Source: an uncultured Paracoccaceae bacterium (GTDB taxonomy: Bacteria; Pseudomonadota; Alphaproteobacteria; Rhodobacterales; Rhodobacteraceae). Taken from it: a DNA stretch of 45,356 bases. The notes beneath the pieces are model-generated. The model was not told the origin of the DNA, made no database searches, and saw only the letters and a list, made by a program, of their open reading frames with translations. Of this stretch, positions 1 through 9,440 are shown piece after piece. The first letter of the stretch is position 1. Each line of letters begins with the position of its first letter. The DNA is taken from the NCBI GenBank assembly GCA_937924905.1, contig CALDUK010000047.1, positions 1 to 45,356 of the forward strand. Reading direction: 5' to 3'. The position numbers and the translations under genes are program-made.

Positions 1-5
1 TGGAT

Positions 6-26
6 CGCCGCGCTGACGGCGCGGCG
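6..26. other. Perfect inverted repeat just past pdxJ
   Basis: Two 8-base arms (CGCCGCGC at 6-13 and GCGCGGCG at 19-26) flank a 5-base loop, 8 bases beyond the pdxJ stop on the minus strand. No U-run follows on either strand, so a classical intrinsic terminator is not supported. It could end or stabilise the pdxJ message, or lie before a further gene off the left edge. Confidence 0.45.
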
Positions 27-34
27 ACACCCGA

Positions 35-778
35 TCAGGCGCGGGCTTTGTCCATCAAACGACGCATTTCGCGGATGGATGCGTCGAGGCCCAGAAAAAT
101 AGCCTCGCCGATAAGGAAATGACCGATGTTCAGCTCCATGACCTGCGGCAAAGCCGCCACCGGCAAGACCGTGTGATAGGTCAGGCCGTGGCCTGCGTGG
201 ACTTCCAGACCAAGGCTATGGGCGAAACTGGCCATGTCAGTCAGACGCTGAAGCTCGCTGTCGCGGTCGTCAAGCCGCCCTTCGGCATGAAAATCGCAAT
301 ACGCCCCTGTGTGCAGTTCCACCACTTCGGCCCCGATCCGATGCGCGGCCTCGATCTGGCGCGGGTCGGCGGCGATGAAGATCGACACCCGGCACCCCGC
401 GTCGCGCAAAGGTGCTATGAAATGTGCCAGCCGGTTTTCTTCACGCGCGACCTCAAGGCCGCCTTCGGTCGTTCGCTCTTCGCGCTTTTCCGGCACGATG
501 CAGACCGCATGGGGTTTGTGACGAAGCGCGATCGCCTGCATTTCGTCTGTTGCGGCCATCTCGAAATTCAGGGGCAGCGTCAGCGCTGCCATCAGGGCTT
601 CGATATCGGCATCCGTGATATGGCGGCGGTCTTCGCGCAGATGCGCCGTGATACCATCGGCGCCTGCCTCTTCTGCGATGCGTGCGGCACGGACGGGGTC
701 TGGGTAGGCGCTGCCGCGCGCGTTCCGCACGGTGGCCACGTGGTCAATGTTGACACCCAGTCTCAATTTGTCGTGCAT
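35..778 (-). CDS. pdxJ: Pyridoxine 5'-phosphate synthase PdxJ
   Basis: Cytosolic TIM-barrel enzyme that condenses 3-amino-2-oxopropyl phosphate with 1-deoxy-xylulose 5-phosphate to pyridoxine 5'-phosphate, the last ring-forming step of DXP-dependent vitamin B6 synthesis. Family hallmarks are visible in order: [13 protein letters not shown] near the N terminus, [54 protein letters not shown] and [11 protein letters not shown]. About 247 residues is normal for the family. An upstream ATG at 784 would add two residues, but it touches the AGGA ribosome-binding sequence directly, whereas the ATG at 778 has a spacing of 6, so 778 is preferred. The gene is complete and divergent from the transporter at 851. 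What lies downstream of it is off the left edge. Confidence 0.96.
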   Translation of the reverse strand: MHDKLRLGVNIDHVATVRNARGSAYPDPVRAARIAEEAGADGITAHLREDRRHITDADIEALMAALTLPLNFEMAATDEMQAIALRHKPHAVCIVPEKREERTTEGGLEVAREENRLAHFIAPLRDAGCRVSIFIAADPRQIEAAHRIGAEVVELHTGAYCDFHAEGRLDDRDSELQRLTDMASFAHSLGLEVHAGHGLTYHTVLPVAALPQVMELNIGHFLIGEAIFLGLDASIREMRRLMDKARA

Positions 779-850
779 GGCCATTCCTCTTGCCCTGTCT
801 GGGCGTTAACCTAAGCGTCTCGGCCTGTCCATCAAGCAACGGAGCACCCT

Positions 851-1705
851 TTGGCGCGGCTATTTTTTCTGACAGCGCTGACGATGCTGGCCTTTGCCGC
901 CAATTCGTTGCTGAACCGGGCCGCATTGGCAGGCGGCGAAACGGGACCTGCGGCGTTTGCCGCCATCCGTTTGATTTCGGGCGCATTGTGTCTGGCGGTT
1001 CTGGTGTCACTGCGGGGCGGCTTGCCCAGGCTTGCCGCGCCTCGGCGATGGATTGGGACGTCGATGCTGGCGCTATACGTGTTGGGTTTTTCATTTGCTT
1101 ATGTGGCCCTTGATGCGGGGCTTGGCGCGTTGATCCTGTTTGGATGCGTGCAGGTCACGATGTTTGGTGGCGCATTGTTGACGGGCGAGCGTCCGACGCC
1201 CGCGCGCTGGTTCGGGGCGGCGCTGGCCTTTGGTGGATTGGTTTGGCTGATGTGGCCGGGGGCCGAAGCGGCCCCTGATTTTGCGCCTGCGCTTTTGATG
1301 GTTTTGGCGGGCTTCGGCTGGGGTGTGTATTCTTTGGAAGGTCGGCGCGCAGCCGCACCATTGGGCGAAACGACAGCGAATTTTATCTGTGCCGCGCCCG
1401 TCGGTCTTTTGGTCTGGCTGGTTTTGCCCGATGGGCTGACCCTGACGGGTGCGATGCTGGCGGTTTTGTCAGGTGCCCTGACCTCGGGCCTTGGGTACGC
1501 GCTGTGGTACAGCGTTTTGCCCCGGCTTGACGCGACCGTCGCGGCTTTGGCGCAATTGACCGTGCCGGTGATCGCGGTTCTGGGCGGTGTTCTTTTGCTG
1601 GCCGAGCCCGTCACCTTGCGGCTGGTTTTGGCAAGCGCGGTGATCCTGGGCGGCATTGCCTTTGGCGTTTTGGGTCAGCGCAAGAGCGGTTCCAGCGGAT
1701 CGTAG
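851..1705 (+). CDS. DMT-superfamily (EamA) transporter
   Basis: Integral membrane protein of 284 residues with about ten hydrophobic helices in two EamA-type halves, as expected for drug/metabolite transporters. The substrate cannot be told from sequence. The N terminus (FLTALTMLAFAANSLLNRAA) and the second-half stretch GLGYALWYSVLPRL are typical of the family. The start is a TTG at 851 with a GGAG at 841-844 (spacing 6). The first in-frame ATG would cut into helix 1. The gene is divergent from pdxJ and its last 31 bases overlap the end of the convergent NUDIX gene. Confidence 0.85.
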   Translation: MARLFFLTALTMLAFAANSLLNRAALAGGETGPAAFAAIRLISGALCLAVLVSLRGGLPRLAAPRRWIGTSMLALYVLGFSFAYVALDAGLGALILFGCVQVTMFGGALLTGERPTPARWFGAALAFGGLVWLMWPGAEAAPDFAPALLMVLAGFGWGVYSLEGRRAAAPLGETTANFICAAPVGLLVWLVLPDGLTLTGAMLAVLSGALTSGLGYALWYSVLPRLDATVAALAQLTVPVIAVLGGVLLLAEPVTLRLVLASAVILGGIAFGVLGQRKSGSSGS

Positions 1706-2124
1706 AATGCGGGGCGGTCCGCTGGCCCCCAGGCCACATCCGGCAAGCTGTCTGGTTTGAAACGATGCTGCGCCAGCGCGGCGCGGGTCAGCCAGTGGCG
1801 TTCGGTGACCACGCCTTCGGGATCGGTCCAGTCGGCAAAGGGATCGCCCGAGACATAGGCGCAGCGAAAGTAGATATCGACCTGGTGAAAGTCGCGGTCA
1901 GGCGCGTGAAACTCGTTGACCATAGCGACCGGGCCGACGCTGACCGTCAGACCGGTTTCTTCGTGAATCTCACGGATCAGATTGTCGGGCAGTGAACTGT
2001 GCGGTTCGACCCCGCCGCCCGGCGCGCAAAGCAGGTCGCTGGTGCCGCCGGGCCAAGCGTTGACCATCAGCAAACGATCGTCGATCAGGACAAGCCCGCG
2101 CACCGCCAGCCGTGGCGGCTTCAT
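1675..2124 (-). CDS. NUDIX hydrolase
   Basis: A 149-residue NUDIX-fold protein, a family that hydrolyses nucleoside diphosphates linked to another moiety. The NUDIX box is intact: GGGVEPHSSLPDNLIREIHEETGL at about residues 36-59, including the metal-binding REIHEETG, written here only to show the pattern in two parts (GGGVEPHS...REIHEETGL). The substrate cannot be assigned. Its ATG overlaps the purK stop (2121-2124), so it is probably the third gene of a purE-purK-NUDIX transcript. Its 3' end overlaps the convergent transporter by 31 bases. Confidence 0.88.
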   Translation of the reverse strand: MKPPRLAVRGLVLIDDRLLMVNAWPGGTSDLLCAPGGGVEPHSSLPDNLIREIHEETGLTVSVGPVAMVNEFHAPDRDFHQVDIYFRCAYVSGDPFADWTDPEGVVTERHWLTRAALAQHRFKPDSLPDVAWGPADRPAFYDPLEPLLR

Positions 2125-3215
2125 CGGTCTTTTGCGGGGCCTGTCACGCGGGTGACATGGCCCATCTTGCGGCCCGGCCGCGCGTCTGTCTTGCCATAAA
2201 GATGCAGCTTCGCCCCGGTTTCGCCTGAAATGCCCTGGACTTGCGCCAGATCGTCGCCGATCAGATTGGTCATCACCACATCGGAATGGCGCACCGGGTC
2301 AACCAGCGGCCAGCCCGCGATGGCGCGAATATGCTGTTCGAACTGGTCGATGACCGCGCCTGCTTCGGTCCAGTGGCCCGAGTTGTGGACACGGGGGGCG
2401 ATTTCATTGACGATCAGGCCGTCCCTGGTCTGGAACAATTCGACCCCCAAGACGCCGACGTAATCAAGGGCGGCCAGAATAGTGCCCGCGATGCCGAAGG
2501 CGCGCGCGCGCGTATCGGCGTCGATATTGGCCGGCACGGTTGTGGTGTGCAGAATGCCGTCTTTGTGGACGTTTTCCCCCGGTTCAAAACAGGCGATGAT
2601 ATTGTCCATGCCGCGCGCCGCGATCACGCTGATCTCGCGGTCGAATTCAACGAACGCTTCCAGCACCGCCTCGGCGCCCGCCATTGCATCAAGCGCCGCG
2701 CGCCCGTCATGGGGCCCCATGATTCGTGCCTGTCCTTTGCCGTCATAGCCCAGACGACGGGTTTTCAGGATGGACGGGGTGCCAACCTCGGCCAGCGCTT
2801 GTGCCAGAAGTGCGGCTGCGTCAGGCGCGCCCGCATCCAGAGCGGCGAACGGGGCAACGTTCAGGCCGATGTCTTGCAAATATGTCTTTTCGGTCAGTCT
2901 GTCCTGACTGACAGCCAGCGCTTTGCGATTGGGGCGAAAAGGCACTAGGGCTTCGATCCGGTCCAGCGCGTCTGTGGGGACGTTTTCAAATTCATAGGTG
3001 ACAACATCGACCGAACGCGCAAAGGCTTCGAGCGCGTCTGTGTCATCATAGGGGGCGATTGTGGTGTTTTGCGCAACTTCGCCCGCCGGGGCTGCGCCCG
3101 GTTCGTAGATATGGGTGTGAAACCCAAGGCGGGCGGCGGCCATGGCCAGCATGCGGCCCAATTGCCCCCCCCCAAGGATGCCGATGGTTTGGCCGGGCTT
3201 GAGAACGTCAGACAT
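2121..3215 (-). CDS. purK: 5-(carboxyamino)imidazole ribonucleotide synthase PurK
   Basis: ATP-grasp enzyme of de novo purine synthesis. It joins AIR and bicarbonate with ATP to make N5-CAIR, the substrate of PurE. The N-terminal nucleotide-fold motif [13 protein letters not shown] is at residues 12-24. ATP-grasp elements follow ([29 protein letters not shown]), as does the C-terminal [16 protein letters not shown]. The length of 364 residues is typical. The start lies inside the end of purE (8-base overlap), and the stop overlaps the NUDIX start, so translational coupling is likely. Confidence 0.97.
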   Translation of the reverse strand: MSDVLKPGQTIGILGGGQLGRMLAMAAARLGFHTHIYEPGAAPAGEVAQNTTIAPYDDTDALEAFARSVDVVTYEFENVPTDALDRIEALVPFRPNRKALAVSQDRLTEKTYLQDIGLNVAPFAALDAGAPDAAALLAQALAEVGTPSILKTRRLGYDGKGQARIMGPHDGRAALDAMAGAEAVLEAFVEFDREISVIAARGMDNIIACFEPGENVHKDGILHTTTVPANIDADTRARAFGIAGTILAALDYVGVLGVELFQTRDGLIVNEIAPRVHNSGHWTEAGAVIDQFEQHIRAIAGWPLVDPVRHSDVVMTNLIGDDLAQVQGISGETGAKLHLYGKTDARPGRKMGHVTRVTGPAKDR

Positions 3216-3693
3216 CTTGCGGTTCCTCTGGGATGGACGCGGTCAAATCAGCGCGCCATATGTCAACACGCTTTGCAAGATCGGGGTCGGTCATGGCCAA
3301 GATTTGCGCGGCCAGCAATCCTGCGTTCATCGCGCCGGCTTCGCCTATGGCCATGGTCGCCACGGGATAGCCGCGTGGCATTTGCAGAATGGAATAAAGG
3401 CTGTCGACACCGCTTAGCGCCTTTGTCTGAACCGGCACACCAATCACCGGGACACGGGTTTTTGACGCCATCATGCCCGGCAGATGCGCGGCACCGCCCG
3501 CGCCGGCGATGATCACCTGCACACCCCTGTCCACCGCCGTTTTGCCGTAGGTCCACAACCGGTCTGGTGTGCGGTGAGCCGAGACAATCTTGACCTCGTG
3601 TGCGACGCCCAGCGTGTCCAGAATTTCGGCCGCTGGTCTAAGCGTGGGCCAGTCGGATTGACTGCCCATAATGATGCCGACGGTTGGTGTCAT
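3208..3693 (-). CDS. purE: N5-CAIR mutase PurE
   Basis: Catalytic subunit that shifts the carboxyl group of N5-CAIR to give CAIR in purine biosynthesis. Class I PurE motifs are complete: IIMGSQSDW at residues 7-15, SAHRTPDRL at about 38-46, [12 protein letters not shown] and [19 protein letters not shown]. Length 161 residues is normal. It is the first gene of the minus-strand purE-purK-NUDIX unit, so its promoter should be in 3694-3741 or within the gap before the small gene at 3742. Confidence 0.97.
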   Translation of the reverse strand: MTPTVGIIMGSQSDWPTLRPAAEILDTLGVAHEVKIVSAHRTPDRLWTYGKTAVDRGVQVIIAGAGGAAHLPGMMASKTRVPVIGVPVQTKALSGVDSLYSILQMPRGYPVATMAIGEAGAMNAGLLAAQILAMTDPDLAKRVDIWRADLTASIPEEPQDV

Positions 3694-3741
3694 ACGCGCC
3701 TCCCTTAGAGCGGGGGACCATAGACGGGGGGGCCTGAACCC

Positions 3742-3960
3742 TCAAGCAATGATGTCAGGGGTCAGGCGATCTTCGATATTGGCGATTTTGTCTTTCAGTG
3801 CCAGCTTTTGCTTTTTCAAGCGCCGCACCGTCAGGGTATCGCCGTCGCGTTCAACCAATGCCCCGATGGCTTCGTCCAAATCGCGGTGTTCGGACTTTAA
3901 AGCGGTCAGCTTGATGCGAAGAACTTCTTCGCTTTCCATCTGTTGCGAGCTTCTTGTCAT
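3742..3960 (-). CDS. YdcH-like (DUF465) small coiled-coil protein
   Basis: A 72-residue highly charged protein with a heptad-like pattern (LRIKLTALKSEHRDLDEAI, then RLKKQKLALKDKIANIED), matching the DUF465/YdcH family of small helical hairpins of unknown function. The family is common in alphaproteobacteria. An in-frame ATG at 3939 (MESEEVLRIKL) is an equally good start by family comparison, since the first seven residues look dispensable. It is divergent from hsp20, with a 155-base shared upstream region. Confidence 0.8.
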   Translation of the reverse strand: MTRSSQQMESEEVLRIKLTALKSEHRDLDEAIGALVERDGDTLTVRRLKKQKLALKDKIANIEDRLTPDIIA

Positions 3961-4027
3961 GGGTCCAAGCTGTCTGGTTTGGAGGACAAGGTACCTTCAA
4001 CCGCTGCTATCTCAAAGGGAATTCCCC

Positions 4028-4055
4028 CTTGAGATGCGTCAAATTATGCCCATAT
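4028..4055 (+). promoter_or_regulatory. Candidate RpoH (sigma32) heat-shock promoter of hsp20
   Basis: CTTGAGA at 4028-4034 and CCCATAT at 4049-4055 are separated by 14 bases. This closely matches the sigma32 pattern CTTGAAA / CCCATNT. It lies about 60 bases upstream of the small heat-shock protein start. The match is seen directly; its activity is inferred. Confidence 0.65.
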
Positions 4056-4115
4056 TTCACTTATAGGGTCGCCAATAGGGGCCCGATCTTTCGTCGCTTT
4101 TTGCCGAGGACGGAC

Positions 4116-4526
4116 ATGAGCAAACTGACTTTGGGAACCCATCCCTTCTTATTGGGCTTTGATCAGCTGGAACGGCTAGCGGAACGGACGGCCAAGTCTG
4201 AAAATGGCTATCCCCCGTATAATATCGAACAAACAAGCGATCATGCGTTTCGCATCACGCTTGCGGTGGCCGGTTTCGCGGAAGACGATCTGACGCTGAC
4301 GGTCGAAGACCGGCAGCTGGTGGTGCGGGGCAAGCAGGCCGACGACAGCGATGGGCGCGTGTTTTTACATCGCGGTATCGCGGCGCGTCAGTTTCAACGA
4401 ACGTTTTTGCTGGCCGATGGAGTCGAAGTTGCAAGCGCGGCTTTGGCGAACGGGTTGCTGCACGTTGATCTGAAACGGTCCGAGCCTGACCGCATTGTGC
4501 AATCCATCGAGATCAAGAAGGGGTAG
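4116..4526 (+). CDS. Small heat-shock protein, Hsp20 family (IbpA-like)
   Basis: ATP-independent holdase chaperone that binds unfolding proteins during heat or oxidative stress. The 136-residue protein has a short N-terminal arm (PFLLGFDQLERL, as in IbpA/IbpB), then an alpha-crystallin domain from about residue 35: YNIEQ, FRITLAVAGFAEDDLTLTV, QLVVRGKQ and the conserved near-C-terminal ANGLLHVDL. The start is the ATG at 4116, which has GAGGAC just upstream. Longer in-frame extensions to 3954 cross the promoter-like sequence and are rejected. The DUF1150 gene follows after 4 bases. Confidence 0.93.
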   Translation: MSKLTLGTHPFLLGFDQLERLAERTAKSENGYPPYNIEQTSDHAFRITLAVAGFAEDDLTLTVEDRQLVVRGKQADDSDGRVFLHRGIAARQFQRTFLLADGVEVASAALANGLLHVDLKRSEPDRIVQSIEIKKG

Positions 4527-4530
4527 AGCC

Positions 4531-4758
4531 ATGAATACACCAATTGAATTGAACGGAATGGGCGGCGAGCGGATGGTCTATATCCGCCCTGTCGATGTCG
4601 CCGAACTGCCCGCAGAATTGCGCGAGCAAGCGCTGGGACGCGACCGGATTTACGCGGTGCACGCCCCCGACGGCGCGCGGCTGGCGCTAGTGCACAACCG
4701 ACGCTTGGCGTTTGAACTGGCGCGGCAGAACGATTTTGCGCCGGTGGGCGTGCATTAA
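4531..4758 (+). CDS. DUF1150 family protein
   Basis: A 75-residue protein (GGERMVYIRPVDVAELP ... DRIYAVHAPDGARLAL) of the DUF1150 family, which in alphaproteobacteria is usually found directly behind an Hsp20 gene, as here (4-base gap). The function is unknown. The pairing suggests it is co-expressed under heat shock and may assist or modulate the chaperone, but that is inference only. The start ATG at 4531 lies just after the hsp20 stop, with a weak AAGGGG upstream. Confidence 0.85.
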   Translation: MNTPIELNGMGGERMVYIRPVDVAELPAELREQALGRDRIYAVHAPDGARLALVHNRRLAFELARQNDFAPVGVH

Positions 4759-4829
4759 GGTTAAAGGTCCGGTTTGAGTCCGAACCAACTGTTTCTGCGA
4801 GGTGCGTGAACGACAGCTCTCGGACTAAC

Positions 4830-5498
4830 CTAAATTGCCCAGTCCACTTTTAGTCCAACGGTTTTATCAGGGCGCAGCAAGGTCAGCTTAAGTGCAGGGT
4901 CGCCAGATCGCACGCTGATGAGCTCGAAAGGTGCCAAAAGTTCCTGAACAGAGTCCGCATTTGGAACCACCAATTCACAGCAGCCCAAAGTTGCGAGCTC
5001 GGGGGTTTGCCGTTCCCCTACCAAGCCGTCGGCGCGCTTGATTGGCGGTGTACCCCCAGGGGTGCGAAACACAAAGGGAAGCCGAGGATCAAGGCTCGCT
5101 GTTGCGACGGGGATACTGACCCCTTCTGGCATGAAAGGGGCAAAATAGGGAGTCGTACCGCCGATTTGGTTTTCAAACGGTGACAATCCACGCCAAGAAA
5201 TTCCGATCGGTGAACCTTTGCCGCGGGCTCTTGATGATAGAGTGATAGCCTCTGTCGCATCGCTAATCTCGCTGCCATCAAGCCATAACAGCTCTATAAA
5301 TACATCATCCAGACAGGCACACACGTTGGTTGTCCCTTGTCCCGGATGGACCCGTCGGTAGTTCACCCTGAGGCCAGCATCCTCCATCATCGTTGTAGCC
5401 GTCTTTTCGTCAGGCACTACCAAAAAGAGATGATCAAGTTCGGCAGTTCCAGAACGAAGAGATGATGACATAACAAGTGTTTCCGGTCCCAGATGCAA
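4830..5498 (-). CDS. Glyoxalase-like (VOC-fold) domain protein
   Basis: A 222-residue cytosolic protein with a vicinal-oxygen-chelate pattern of the glyoxalase-like type: ELDHLFLVVPD at about residues 20-30, then VCACLDDVFIELLWLDG, and a second half-module with ELVVPNAD and LKLTLLRPDK. Reaction unknown. The start could also be the ATG ten codons in (MSSSLRSGTAELDHL). Base composition is lower than its neighbours (sampled lines near 45% GC against about 60% around it), suggesting acquisition. It is isolated between the hsp20 pair and groEL and shares no operon. Confidence 0.72.
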   Translation of the reverse strand: MHLGPETLVMSSSLRSGTAELDHLFLVVPDEKTATTMMEDAGLRVNYRRVHPGQGTTNVCACLDDVFIELLWLDGSEISDATEAITLSSRARGKGSPIGISWRGLSPFENQIGGTTPYFAPFMPEGVSIPVATASLDPRLPFVFRTPGGTPPIKRADGLVGERQTPELATLGCCELVVPNADSVQELLAPFELISVRSGDPALKLTLLRPDKTVGLKVDWAI

Positions 5499-5585
5499 AA
5501 TTTCGCTTTAACCTAGCCGACGTTGCGGCTCTTTCAACAGACGGCAGGTTTGTCCGCATAGCCGACACGCGGGACCTTGGAACCG

Positions 5586-5615
5586 AATAAAAAAGGGCGC
5601 CAAATGGCGCCCTTT
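5586..5615 (-). terminator. Intrinsic terminator of groESL
   Basis: On the minus strand, arms AAAGGGCGCC and GGCGCCCTTT (5592-5615) flank a 4-base loop and are followed by a run of U interrupted once. It lies about 90 bases beyond the groEL stop, oriented to end the groES-groEL transcript. Confidence 0.85.
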
Positions 5616-5677
5616 CTCTTTTGTTTGGCGGTGTGGGGTCTTGGCATGTTCGCAAGCAAACCCGCCTGGCACCCACC

Positions 5678-5704
5678 AGATCAAATCGCAGGAGCGATTT
5701 GATC

Positions 5705-5705
<1 letters not shown>
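5678..5705. repeat. 12-bp inverted repeat at the groEL stop
   Basis: AGATCAAATCGC (5678-5689) and GCGATTTGATCT (5694-5705) form a perfect stem with a 4-base loop reaching into the groEL stop codon. No U-run follows. It may protect the 3' end of the message upstream of the true terminator. Confidence 0.6.
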
Positions 5706-7375
<1,670 letters not shown>

Positions 7376-7390
7376 TTAAAAGCGGTCAGC

Positions 7391-7678
7391 TCAGCTCATC
7401 AGGCCGAGAATGTCGCTTTCTTTCATGATCAACAGTTCTTCGCCGTCCAGCGTGATCTCGGTGCCTGACCATTTGCCAAACAGGATCTTGTCGCCGGCTT
7501 TGACGTCCATCGCGATACGCTCGCCGTCTTCGTCACGTGCGCCTGCACCAACGGCCACAACTTCGCCCTCGGCGGGCTTTTCTTTGGCGTTGTCGGGGAT
7601 GATCAGACCACCTGAGGTCTTCTCGTCGCTTTCCACACGGCGTACGAGGACGCGGTCATGAAGCGGAGTGAATGCCAT
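7391..7678 (-). CDS. groES: Co-chaperonin GroES (Hsp10)
   Basis: A 95-residue lid of the GroEL chamber. It carries [14 protein letters not shown] at the N terminus, the mobile loop [39 protein letters not shown], and a C terminus ending ESDILGLMS. The start at 7678 has AAGGAG eight bases upstream. An in-frame extension to 7723 runs through the CIRCE element and is not coding. It is the first gene of the groESL operon. Confidence 0.98.
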   Translation of the reverse strand: MAFTPLHDRVLVRRVESDEKTSGGLIIPDNAKEKPAEGEVVAVGAGARDEDGERIAMDVKAGDKILFGKWSGTEITLDGEELLIMKESDILGLMS

Positions 7679-7709
7679 TTTGAACGCTCCTTGGTTCAGT
7701 TTTCTCTCT

Positions 7710-7736
7710 TTAGCACTCGCCAATAGTGAGTGCTAA
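7710..7736 (-). promoter_or_regulatory. CIRCE operator (HrcA site)
   Basis: A perfect CIRCE element: TTAGCACTC (7710-7718), 9 bases, GAGTGCTAA (7728-7736). HrcA represses groESL by binding this inverted repeat, as established in many bacteria. It starts right at the expected transcription start of the promoter at 7744-7772. Confidence 0.97.
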
Positions 7737-7743
7737 CGAACGC

Positions 7744-7772
7744 GATTTAGGGAAGCCTCACGCGTCTGTCAA
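7744..7772 (-). promoter_or_regulatory. Sigma70-type promoter of groESL
   Basis: Read on the minus strand, a perfect -35 TTGACA (7772-7767), a 17-base spacer and a -10 TAAATC (7749-7744) are followed within 8 bases by the CIRCE element. An HrcA-bound CIRCE would therefore cover the start site. Confidence 0.8.
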
Positions 7773-7836
7773 CCAAGGTTTGTGGGTTTTATTGGCTGTT
7801 TCCTGCGCTACAGTTGCCAGACGAAAGGATATGTTC

Positions 7837-8820
7837 ATGCGATTTTTGATTTTTCTTTTCCTGTCGGCCTTCTGGCCCGTGATAGCGGTGGCGCAAAGCT
7901 GCGGAACCCGCGATCTGCTGGCGGACATCAGCGCCGATGATCGCGCGCGCCTGGATGCGCTTGTGGCCCCACACCCTTATCCTGAAGGCATTCTTTTCGA
8001 GGCAGAGAAAAACGGCAGCCTGGTGACCGTGGTGGGCACCATCCATATCCCCGATCCGCGCTTGACGGCCATCGCAGAAAAGCTGCGCCCGGCTTTGGAC
8101 GCGGCTGATTTGCTGATCTTGGAAGCGACCACATCCGATCAGGCCGAATTGCAAAACCTGGCTTCGACCCAGCCCGAGGTTTTCTTTCTGACCGAAGGGC
8201 CGACCCTGATTGACCTGTTGTCGGAAGAAGAATGGGCACAAATCAAGGATCAATTGTCCGCCATCGGCGTGCCGGGCTTTTTCGCGGCCAAGTTCAAACC
8301 TTGGTATCTGGCGATGACCTTGGCCATCCCACCCTGCATCGTGAACAAGGTTGTTGCGGGTGACAAAGGGCTGGATGCGCAACTGGAAGACATCGCGTTG
8401 TCGCGGGATTTGCCGATTGCGACGCTTGATGATGTGGAAGACCTTTTGAAAATGCTGTCCGGCGACCCGCTTGATGTGCAACTGGAAGGGCTGCGCATGT
8501 CGCTGACCATGTTGCGCGACGGTGACGCGATGATAACCACGCTGATCGAGCGGTATTTTCAAGGCAAAATCCGCGAAACCTGGGAATACAGCCGCATCCT
8601 GCTTGATGACAGCGGCATGGAAAACGCGGGCGCCCTGTTTGACGAAATGAACGCCGCCTTGCTGGTCGGGCGAAACCAGGATTGGGAACCAAAGATCGCG
8701 GCGCTGGTCGAAAACAAGGATGTCGTTCTGGCCGTCGGCGCTGCGCATTTATCAGGCGAAGACGGTGTGCTGCGCAGTCTGGAACGCGCGGGCTATTCAG
8801 TCCGCCAGATATACCCCTAG
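7837..8820 (+). CDS. TraB/GumN family secreted protein
   Basis: About 327 residues. An N-terminal signal peptide (MRFLIFLFLSAFWPVIAVAQ, cleavage probably after AQ) predicts export. The mature part shows the TraB/GumN features: VGTIHIPDPR with the GTIH motif near residue 67, LILEAT, and the C-terminal AVGAAHLSGEDG with its GxxHL-G motif. The Tiki/TraB relatives are proposed metal-dependent proteases, but no bacterial substrate is established. Of the two nearby ATGs (7831, 7837), 7837 has the better spacing from AAAGGA. It is divergent from groESL and convergent with the NUDIX gene, overlapping by 4 bases. Confidence 0.85.
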   Translation: MRFLIFLFLSAFWPVIAVAQSCGTRDLLADISADDRARLDALVAPHPYPEGILFEAEKNGSLVTVVGTIHIPDPRLTAIAEKLRPALDAADLLILEATTSDQAELQNLASTQPEVFFLTEGPTLIDLLSEEEWAQIKDQLSAIGVPGFFAAKFKPWYLAMTLAIPPCIVNKVVAGDKGLDAQLEDIALSRDLPIATLDDVEDLLKMLSGDPLDVQLEGLRMSLTMLRDGDAMITTLIERYFQGKIRETWEYSRILLDDSGMENAGALFDEMNAALLVGRNQDWEPKIAALVENKDVVLAVGAAHLSGEDGVLRSLERAGYSVRQIYP

Positions 8821-9440
8821 TCGAAGAAGACCGTCTGATTGCCGGGTTTGGCCGCATCCAGCGCTTGGTGGATGTCATCTTCCAACACGCGACCAAGGGA
8901 CAGGGGCGGCAGGGCGTCGGCGGAAAAGAAGCCCACATCCTGCGTTTCGTGCCCCGATTGCGGTGCGCCATCGCAGGTTTGCTCGCACAGGAAGAAAAAC
9001 TTGTAGAAATCCCGTGTATCTGGCGGATAGGGATGGCTTGCCTTGTGTTTGATCGCATAAAGGCGCGTGACGCGCACTTTCAAACCCGCTTCTTCCCAGA
9101 CTTCTTTCGCGGTGTTCTGCGACGGGGTCAGGCCCACATCGGCAAACCCGCCCGGCAAGGTCCAGCGTTTGTCCGATGCTTCCTGAACCAGCAGCACCTT
9201 GCCATCCTGCACCAGCGCGCCGCGCACTTCGACCTGTGGGGTGGCATAGCCTTTTGCAAAATGCGGGATCAGGTCTGTCACCCGTTCAACCGGCACGTCG
9301 CCCAGCTTTGACAGCATTTCGTTGGCAATATCGCCGATTTCCTGAAACCGTTCGCGGTCAAACGCCTCGGGCGAGTAGTGAAGTCCCGTCGACGCAATCG
9401 CCTGCAGCCGTTTTGCGTAAGTCAGCCAATCAGTTTCCAT
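8817..9440 (-). CDS. NUDIX hydrolase with N-terminal helical domain
   Basis: A 207-residue protein with a roughly 60-residue helical N-terminal region (TYAKRLQAIASTGLHYSPEAFDRERF, given here as two pieces TYAKRLQAIAS and GLHYSPEAFDRERF) of the NUDIX_N type, then a NUDIX domain with WTLPGGFADVG and the box KEVWEEAGL. Relatives include ADP-ribose pyrophosphatase-like enzymes. The first box glutamate (the usual GES position) is replaced by GLT, so the substrate and activity are uncertain. It overlaps the end of the upstream DMT transporter by 11 bases and is probably co-transcribed with it. Confidence 0.87.
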   Translation of the reverse strand: METDWLTYAKRLQAIASTGLHYSPEAFDRERFQEIGDIANEMLSKLGDVPVERVTDLIPHFAKGYATPQVEVRGALVQDGKVLLVQEASDKRWTLPGGFADVGLTPSQNTAKEVWEEAGLKVRVTRLYAIKHKASHPYPPDTRDFYKFFFLCEQTCDGAPQSGHETQDVGFFSADALPPLSLGRVLEDDIHQALDAAKPGNQTVFFD

